A stretch of DNA of 64,000 nt from Petrosia ficiformis (taxonomy: Eukaryota > Porifera > Demospongiae > Haplosclerida > Petrosiidae), in contig OX345645.1 of NCBI GenBank assembly GCA_947044365.1, forward strand, positions 6,019,741-6,083,740. Reading direction: 5' to 3'. The stretch's first letter is position 1; each line of letters begins with the position of its first letter. Position numbers and translations under genes: made by a program. This document shows positions 36,901 through 47,700 of this stretch, piece by piece. The notes under the pieces were generated by a model. It worked only from the letters and a program-made list of their open reading frames with translations, had not been told where the DNA came from and ran no database searches.

Positions 36901-39900
36901 CTGTCCATATACATGTACATGTACTGTAAATACCATATACATGTACTGTAAATACCTACTAATACATGTACATGTACATACACTATTACATGTACATGTA
37001 CATGTACATACACTATTACATGTACATAATACTGTAAATACCATATACATGTACATGTACATACATTATTACATGTACATAATCTGTCCATATACATGTA
37101 CATGTACATGTAGTGTAAATACCATATGCATATACATGTACATGTACATGTACATGTACAGTACATACACTATTACATATACACAGACACTATATAGTAT
37201 ACAATCTTCTATATACATGTATACATGTGATAATTAGTTCTTCTAACTATAAAATTATATAATTATTATGGCCTATATACGCAGGGCCATCCCTATGATT
37301 GCTTTCCACGGGGTTGAATCTATATGTATACATATATATTCTTGTGTCACTTGCACGACTATGCGTTGTATACGTAGTTAAGGAAGTTACATCATTCTTG
37401 GGGGGCTCGGTCAATTAATGGGCGCAGCACGTAATAGAATGCACGCTCGAGCTCTACAGAGTAGTACAGAGTAGTATAGACCAGAAGAAGGAAAGTTGCT
37501 TGTAGCTTACACAGAATTGAAACTAATAGCTAGCTATTCTACCTAAAATATATTCCTAAAGTTCTACAAGGTTCTTTAAAAGGTAAGGAGAGTAGATAAT
37601 CAAAATAATAACTATAATAGGCTGTTGTATTTCAGGCATGACATGATTACTGAATGCTGGACACCACAAAGCAGTCACAGATATACTTAAATTTGTAAAG
37701 CAATCATAGGGATGTTTTTTTTCTCTATATACACTTGTTATACATGTACATGTATAATTACTTACTATAATTGGATGGTATTAGACCAGATTTACTACCA
37801 CACTTAGCCTTCCACCATCCATCTTCATTCTATATATACAAAACACATATAAAGTATACATGTACATGTACATGTATACACACACTTCAAAAACAAGCAA
37901 TTTTAACTGAAGGATACTTCAATCAATCTTGTCATATATACACACATGTGAGTACATGGAATTAACCTCATACCCATTCAAATGCTTCTGGGCATGAGGC
38001 TAAGGCATTTCGGTGGAACTATCCTAATACCCATTCATAAGAACATGTACAGCAATGCTACATGACAAGTACATGTATGCAGTACATACATGTACATGTA
38101 CATTGTACTTGTACATATAGATACAATACACATGTACATGCACATGTACATGATATTATCAGGAAAGAACGAAAGAAAGAAAGAAAGACACCTGAGGCAA
38201 TGGAAAAATGAGAGTTGCCTCAGGTGGGATTCGAACCCACACACACTGTACTCCAGACAGATGCTCTACCAACTGAGCTACCAGGTTTAATGTACATGTA
38301 GTGATACATTTTAACAAAGGAGGATGTTACCTTTTCTAATATATAAAGTGTGTCACCTTCTTGAAAACTTAACTCATCATGCTGAAGATAAGAAAGATAC
38401 AATTTAATGATTTGATGTATAATACTACAATAATACATATCCAATGAAATGTAAAATAAGTATTGTACATGTACATGTACATGTACAACACTAATACATA
38501 GTACATGTACATGCATATCACAAATACATGTACATGTACAACACTAACACATACATGTACATGTACATGTACATGCAGTAAATCACAAATACATGTACAA
38601 CACATCTATCACAAATACATGTACATGTACAACACTAATACATACATGTACATGTATATCACAAATACATGTACAACACATCTATCAGAAATACATGTAC
38701 ATGTACATGTACAACACTAATACATACATGTACATGAACATGTATCTCACAAATACATGTACATGTACAACACTTATACATATGTACATGTACATGCAGT
38801 AAATCACAAATACAGGTACAACACATCTACATGTATCACAAATACATGTACATGTATAATAAATTACGTGTTGAGCTTGATATGCATAAATAGCCTTAAC
38901 AACTTGAACTTGTCCTGTTAAATATAAAATATCAAATATATACATGTATTACAAATATCTGTTTGTTATTTATAATGAATTAGAGTATCGTTTTAGTCAA
39001 CTGACATAAGTACATGTACGTACATATACATGTACATGTACTTGTATATACAATCCAGTTATGTTTACCCTTTTGAAAGTAAACACGTACATGTACACAT
39101 GATAACTTGAGATGGAAAGAAAGAAAGAAAGAAAGATGGAAAAAAAAAAGAAGACACCTGAGGCAGTGAAAAAATGAAAATGAGTTGCCTCAGGTGGGAT
39201 TTGAACCCACGACACTCTGCACTCCAGACAGATGCTCTTACCAACTGAGCTACATGTACATGTACCAAGGCAGCTCCCCAGTTGGCAGGGTCCAAATCTA
39301 ACATCACATACACCTGTGTGAACAGGCTAACTGAAACTCAATGTATATACAATCCAGTTATGTTTACCCTTTTGAAATTAAACATACACATGTACATGTA
39401 CATGTATCATCAATATATTATATACGTATATACAATGTATATATATATAATATGCATGATTAGGAGGTTGACATCCCATATAGAACACCTGGTATGGACT
39501 GTGGAGGAGGTTTATATACATGTACATGTAGATATAAACAGAGGGCCAGTATATCCATATGATCCTCTTCACAGATACTTTGCAAATGATGATGATGATG
39601 GCGATGAGGTCGAAATAGAAGATGTTCCGGGAGGCGTTCGCACTAACTTGGAAAAAACAGCTCGTAATGGGATTGCTCAAATTCTTAATCAAGTTCCGGT
39701 ACTTGCTGTTACTGATAAAATTGATAGTATTCGTAAAAGCTTTGATCAGAATACTGGAAGTGTAATGTATAGTAACATAACTTTAGATCGCAGGTCCCTG
39801 TCTGATAGTATTTGCTATTGCAAGACTGGAGATATTTGGTATGCCACAAGTAATGGTCCATGGATATCATTTATCTGATCAAGTGAAATCTTATGCAGAC

Positions 39901-41641
39901 AGTGTGCAAATTATTCAGGCAATGAAGGCAGCTCCTCTTAATGGTAATACCGTTCGATTCTATGTTATTGGTGGCGAAGTAGGCCACAATACACACCTTG
40001 ATAATAAAGATGTGTACAGTGCAACATCACTAGTAAGTACCCATGATTGTACGTACACTCGGATACTGCATACTAAAATCACATGACACAGCAACCAGTG
40101 TAACTACATGCAATATAAAACGTACCTGTTAACACGCACACTGTTAATACGTATTTTCTTATAAACCGCACTATTAATTACGACACCACGTGCAAATAAA
40201 TCGCTTATCACGTACTTCCGGTCACGTTTTTGAAGTGAAAAAAATGGCCAAATCGAAAAAGTCGATCTCTTTTGGCCAAAAGCTTGATATTATCACTGAT
40301 ATTGAAAAAGGAGAAACTCAAGCATCAGTTTGTCGAAGATTAGACCTATCAAAGACGACTGTAAGTACCATTTGGAGAAGTAGAGAGCTCCAATTCTATT
40401 ATTATCATTATTAAAACTATTAAATATGTGTAAATATTAAGGTTTGGTTACAAAGTACCACGGTTTATAAGTACTATTTTGCAGTGCCCTAGGGGGTACT
40501 TACTATCAGAGTTGCACTGTATATGGATTATTCTAACTACTATCCATTTTTCAAGGCCTGTGCTGATCAAGAAGTTGTTTTTGGTGGTCATAGGTTTCCG
40601 GCGAACCCAGACGGTACAACATCAGCAAGTGCGGCAATTACTACTAACCAATTTCAATATCCAGTGATGAATTTGTGGATTACCCAAAATGATTCTTCGG
40701 AATCGAAAGAGTCGAAAGAGGGTAAAAAATGATTACCTCATTAGTGTAGTTAGTAACTGTGTATAATCACATGTACATGTATATTATTAATTATTATTAT
40801 TATAAATGTGTACATGTATATATGATCGTTATGAAATATATCAATAAAACTTTACAAGTTATAATTGTCATGGTAATTATTGTTTCAAACAAGTGTATAT
40901 AGAGAAAGAAAAACATCCCTATGATTGCTTTATAAATTTAAGTATCCTTATGACTCCTTTGTGGTGTTGTCATTCAGTAATCATGACTGACTTTATCATG
41001 CCAGAAACACATCAGCCTATTATAGTTATTATTTTGATAATCTACATGTACTCTTTACCTTTTAAAGAACCTTGTAGAATATATTTCAGGTAGAATAGCT
41101 ACTAGTTAGCTATTAGTTCCAGTTTCTACACAGCTTTCTTACTGCTGGTCTGTAGAGCTTGAGCGCGTGCCGTGCGTTTCTTTACGTGCCACGCCCATTA
41201 ATTGACCGAGCTCGAGCCCCACGAGAATGATGTAACTTCCTTAACTACGTATACAACGCATACTCGTGTAAGTGACACAAACATAAATATATATATATAA
41301 TTATATACATTAAACCCTGTGGAAAGCAATCATAGGGATGGCCCTATGGGCCATAAAAATATTTACACTATGTATATATAATATATACATGTATACAGTA
41401 TATGTCAATATAAAGTCACCATACAGTACAGTAATTACTCAGTAGTTTCATTTCCACACTACAGTAGTTCAACAGTAGCTTTAACAGTAATTGCTGTACA
41501 TGTCAATTGAACACCACAGTAGTGAGACAGTAATTACTATACTATACTGACAGTAGAACTAAGATAATTACTGTTACTGTATAGTGACATTTTATTGACA
41601 TATGCTGTACATGTATGTGCGTATATATATACTTGTACATG

Positions 41642-41673
<32 letters not shown>

Positions 41674-44600
41674 CATGTATATATGTGTGTGTGTACATAA
41701 ATATTTGTAGAACACTGTCCTTACAGTGACATGCACTCAATAGTTCACACTTACAGTGACTAAGATAGCTGTAAGCAGGTAAGTACATGTAATTACTTCA
41801 TTAATTTCAATGAGGTTATATAAGTTAGTGATGTTCATAAATTCACATATTATTGCGACAAGAATTGTTAGCCTCCAGATAAAGATCCAGTACCAGTAAT
41901 ACATGTCATGGCTCAGTGGGAATATAACATTTTCGCAGAGCGATGGAATGGTCATGGTTATACTTACAATCCTGTGAACAAAGAAATGAGATTTGGTCCT
42001 TATGTGGTAGATATAGCTCTAGTTCCACAACTCATTCTCAATGACTTGGAACAAACAGCCCTAGCAGGCATTAATAAAATTCTTCATCATGTCCCTGAAC
42101 TTCAGCTCACTGTTCCAATTAATCCTATTAATAAAACCTTCGACCAGACTGATTTAAATGGGATGAATAGTAACGTAACTATAGATGGAAGTTTTGGTTC
42201 AGTCGGTGCAGTTTCTTGTTTGATAGCATTTGCTGTTGCAAAAATTAACCAGGCACAAGTAATGGCAAGTGGGTACCATTTAGATAATGAAGTGACATCC
42301 TATGCAGCAAGTGTAAATGTTATTCAGGCAATGACTGCACCTCCTCTTAATGGTAATACCGTTGATTTCTATGTTATGGGTGGCGAAGTAGGTCAAAATA
42401 CAAACCCTCAAAATGATGATCTGACGATGGATTATTCCAGCTACTATCCATTTTTCAGGGCGTGTGCTGATCAACAAGTTGTTTTTGGTGGTCATAAGTT
42501 TCCAGCGAACCCAAACGGTACAACAACAGCAAATGCTGCAATTACTACTGACCAACAACAAAATCCAGTGATTAATTTGTGGATTACCAATAACTATTAA
42601 CAGTTCTTCGGAATCAAAAGAGGCTAAAAAATGATTTACCATATAAACTCATTAGTGTAGTTTAATAACTGTGTATAATTACATGTATATTATTACTATC
42701 ATTATAAAATATATAAATAAACTTTACCAGTTAGAATCAAAAAGAAATTGTCATAGTAATTCTGATTTTTCAAATAATGTTTCTATTTGACTCGTGTTGC
42801 ATATTAGTATACATGTAAATATGAAATCCTGATACCTCTATAGTATGGACACTTAGAACTGATCATGATGTCCACATTATTGTTTGTAATATTCACATTG
42901 TGTATGTACATGTAGGATATCTCTCTCTCTCTCTATAATATATATACTGTATATGTACATGTACATGTATATATACATGTATATATACATGTACCTGTAT
43001 ATATGTGTGTGTGTGTACATGTATAGACCTCACCACATCAAAGGGATGTTGTGACCAACATACTACATGTATATATATATACATGTGTATATATATATAA
43101 TATATATACTGTATATATGTAATACATTTATATATACCATGGCTTCGAGGGCCAATATCAAGGTGCGAGGGTCTTTTGGCAAATTGTCATGTAAAAAAAC
43201 TAGTTTATTCACATTTTCTGGTAATAGTGAAGCTCTTTTAACAGAAACAATATTTCCTGCAGTACTGAAAACCTGTTCCAAGGGAACGGATGTGGCAACA
43301 TTGCACAAATACTTTCTTGCCAATTTAGAAATATTTGGGAAAACACAAAAATGAGCACACCACCATTCTAATGGATACTGATCAAGAGGAATGGTTGTTT
43401 CTGATTTATAACGGAGGACTTCAGCATGAATCACATCTTCGTGTGTGCTAGTACATGTAGCTGAGGCCTGAACAATAAATGAATCCCCCAGCATATCAAA
43501 AAGAGCATTTTTGGCCTTCTTCTTTCTGGATTCAGCAGTAGAACATTCATCATTAGATTCATCATTAGATTCATTATTGGGCTCCATTTCAGCATCTGAT
43601 TCATTGCCATAGTCACTATCATTTTCCAACTCAATGAGCTCTTGTAAGATGGCATCACTCACTTCAGATTGCTGAAAGTTAGATAAGTGAGTCAATGATT
43701 TCAATTTAGGATCCAAATATGACGCTTTGTTTAGCAACATTTGAATATCTGGACGTTGGTAGCAACTATTGATATCATCCCGAAGAGCTCTTTTGAATTC
43801 TCTTATAACAACTGCCACCTTTTTCTTGATCTCTCCTAGTAGAGGGCCTAGTGCTGAAATGGTAAGGTATTTCTCACCAGACAAGTGGAGAGTAGCAATC
43901 TTGAATGGACAAAGTAGCTGAACAATGTCCTCTAAAATTCTCCATTCATTTGGAGAAATTTCCAAATGTACCAAGTTTCGTCGTTGAAGTAACACTGCAA
44001 GCTGTTGTTCAAGAACCCTTTCTACTGTCAGTATAGTATAGTAATTACTGTCTCACTACTGTGGTGTTCAATTGACATGTACAGCAATTACTGTTAAAAC
44101 TACTGTTGAACTACTGTAGTGTGGAAATGAAACTACTGAGTAATTACTGTACTGTATGGTGACTTTATATTGACATATACTGTAGTATAGTAATTACTGT
44201 CTCACTACTGTGGTGTTCAATTGACATGTACAGCAATTACTGTTAAAACTACTGTTGAACTACTGTAGTGAGGAAATGAAACTACTGAGTAATTACTGTA
44301 CTGTATGGTGACTTTTTAATGACATATAAAAGATAGGAATTACACAAATGAAGTACTTTCCCTGTAATGCTAACACATACAGTTGTCTCATATCTCAGAT
44401 ATCTAGAGCGTCTTCCATTTTACATATAGTTTAGCTGAAAATAGGTAGTATACATGTAATCAATATGGGTAGTTTCAATCAAGCGATCTCTGTTCCATAC
44501 AGCACCTTGGATCTCCTGATCTCATTCCAAACTAGGAGGAGATCTTGGCCTTGTTAGTGTGTGTTACAAACTGACACACCCTTTAGTTATTTTTGCAAGT

Positions 44601-44693
44601 TAATTAGCACATGTGCAAACAGTCGAATCCAGGCTCTTTTCTCAACCATCTTAAAGAGCCAACTCTAGCTATGATTGCTTTCCCATAGGTTCG

Positions 44694-44741
<48 letters not shown>

Positions 44742-47700
44742 AGTTTATATATCTACTGTATATACATGTATATTCTTGTGTCACTTATGCGAGTATGCGT
44801 TGTACATGTAGTTAAGGAAGTCGTGTCATTCCCGGGGGGCTCGGTCAATTAATAGGCGTGGCACATAATAGAATGTGCGCTCGAGACCAGAAGAAAGCTA
44901 TTACAATAGACTTGTAATTTAGTTACAGTTTAAAAGTCACAATGCCTTACTAAAAGGGGTTTTAAGTTATAGTTAATTAAAACAACACACATGTATACAT
45001 TTACATGTATATAAATTATACACATGTATTACTCTATTATTATTGTTATTATTACTATTAAAACAGATTAATGAATGCTTTCCCATGGGACACATATGCA
45101 CATGTATATATAATCACATTAATAAAATATCATTTTTGTATCACATACAGAATGTATATATAGTCATGGAATTTTCATCATGGTAAATCAATGAGGCGTG
45201 GCATATACATGTACAATGAATGCATGCTGACATCAAGGAGCAATCACATATACATGTACATGTATGTGTATCTATTACTAAATACTATTGCTGTAGTACT
45301 CCATGTCTGCTTATAGTATAACATGGTACATTCATTACATTGTTACTTAACATCAATCCATATAAAGTTGTTTCAGGGGAAACCCAGAGTGTCTCTCAGT
45401 TACTAGTATGTACATGTACTATATATGTACATGTATAAATGTAAGACTACTTCAATTTGTTGCTTCAGGGGAAACCCAGAGTACCTTCCCTCTGTAAGAG
45501 ACTACCTTGTACATGTATAAATGTTAATTAACGAAGACTAATTCAATCTGTTGCTTCAGGGGAAACCCAGAGGGCCTCACCTCTGTAAATGACTAGCTAT
45601 TGTAAGACTTGGTAATTTAATAATCTCACATCATTCCCTTTTCCATTTCAATTCAATTATATACATATATAGACAAAAAATCTTCCAGTGTGTTGATTTA
45701 AAATGTTAATTATAAATAACTAAATATAAACAAACAACAAACTATATACGTAATAGTTATAACACACTTTACTGTGATTGTGTGTTTTAATGTAGCACTT
45801 GGGTGGTCAATAAAGGTTGTGTTTACATAATGCACGAGCCGAAGATAAAGATCATTTGCTTCCACTAAGAGCTCGTGAACATGTTTGAAATGACCAACAA
45901 TCTTTTTACCTGGACAATTTTCATATAATCATCCTTCCTGTTATTTTTGGTGTACAGTATATGTCAATATAATGTCACCATACAGTAACAGTAATTACCT
46001 TAGTTCTACTGTCAGTATAGTATAGTAATTACTGTCTCACTACTGTGGTGTTCAATTGACATGTACAGCAATTACTGTTAAAACTACTGTTGAACTACTG
46101 TAGTGTGGAAATGAAACTACTGAGTAATTACTGTACTGTATGGTGACTTTATATTGACATATACTGTAGTGTGGAAATGAAACTACTGAGTAATTACTGC
46201 ACTGTATGGTGACTTTATATTGACATATACTGTAGTATAGTAATTACTGTCTCACTACTGTGGTGTTCAATTGACATGTACAGCAATTACTGTTAAAACT
46301 ACTGTTGAACTACTGTAGTGTGGAAATGAAACTACATGTACTGAGTAATTACTGCACTGTATGGTGACTTTTTATTGATATATACTGTATGTCAAATATC
46401 AATCCATTGCTTCATTATTGAGTTACAGTATAATCATGTATTAATCTTATGACATTAAACTATACACTATATTACATATAAAGTCATCACATTACAATTT
46501 TAAGGTCATCTTGAATATTAACACACTTTAACAGTGTAAAACAACAGTCAGCCATTCCCACAAGATGTAATTACATGTACAAGTTTGTACATGTACGTAA
46601 TATGGCCAGCAAATGGCTTTGTACAGTGTAGCTGAACAAATTATTATTAATTATTACAAGAAGTGACCTTTTCTCTTCTTGTAATAATTATCATAATGTA
46701 CATGTACATGTACACGTATAATTACATGTACATGTATATTGCTCCAGTCTCATCCCCAGAACACCATGCCTTATGGGGCAAAAGTTTCTGTTCTGTTGAA
46801 TTCACATATTGCCTTTCTTTCTACAGCAAGAATTTGAAGCAACTTTTCTGGATCATCGTTTGGCTATAGGGCCTGGTGGTCAGAAGAGACTGCTATGGCT
46901 AACCAAAATTGCATATACACATGTACATACAAATGTACATAATAACCCTTCAGTATACAGTACATGTACTTGACATTATTAAGTTTACATACTATCACTG
47001 TACTTCCATTGACTATAGTGTACTTTATGAGTGAAGTACACTGTACTTTGAATGTACTACACAGTATTACACCTTAGTACTATGCTATCACATACAAATG
47101 TAAAGAGAATTCACACATTACTATGATTACAGTACAAAGTAGTACTATAGTACTACTTATAAGTACGGTTGACTATATCACCTTATTGGTCCTATCATAA
47201 TACATATGTACACTCAGGTATTGTAAGGATCAGAAAATCAGTTGTTTTGCAAATAATAATTTGGATCAAAAATTCAAAATGTTAATATTTAAACACTTGG
47301 TATATAATAACTAGGGCTGGAATGAATACCCAATTATCTGGATAAATATCCGTGAACTAAACATCCGGATCCATTTCTTTGTATTGAGATACTCGTTTAA
47401 TCTTTGCACATGCACAGAAACTAAACATGTGAAATTGAAATAAAATGGCGGTTGATAAGTGTCTTGTTCGTTTTACTAGATTTTTGGCTTGTAAAGTGCA
47501 AAACGATCTGTAAAAACACCAATGCTGCTTGTATGAACATCTATTGCAGTTGATTACAGCAAAAAGGTGATGTAATACTGTATATTGTAGTGCAAACAAG
47601 TCATGAATTTTTAACAGCGATTATCCAGGTACCCCTGACTGTTATTGTGAACAGATATCCGGATACTGGCGGATAGTAAAAGACAGGATCCGTTCTAGCC

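Noticed and set aside
36540..37237. Several frames of 90-130 codons on both strands
   Set aside because: They read low-complexity TACATG repeats (alternating Tyr-Met, His-Val, Cys-Thr) and have no independent support.
38220..38291. Functional tRNA gene on the minus strand
   Set aside because: The promoter boxes are good but the ends do not form an acceptor stem, and a second copy has the same non-tRNA tail; a SINE explains both.
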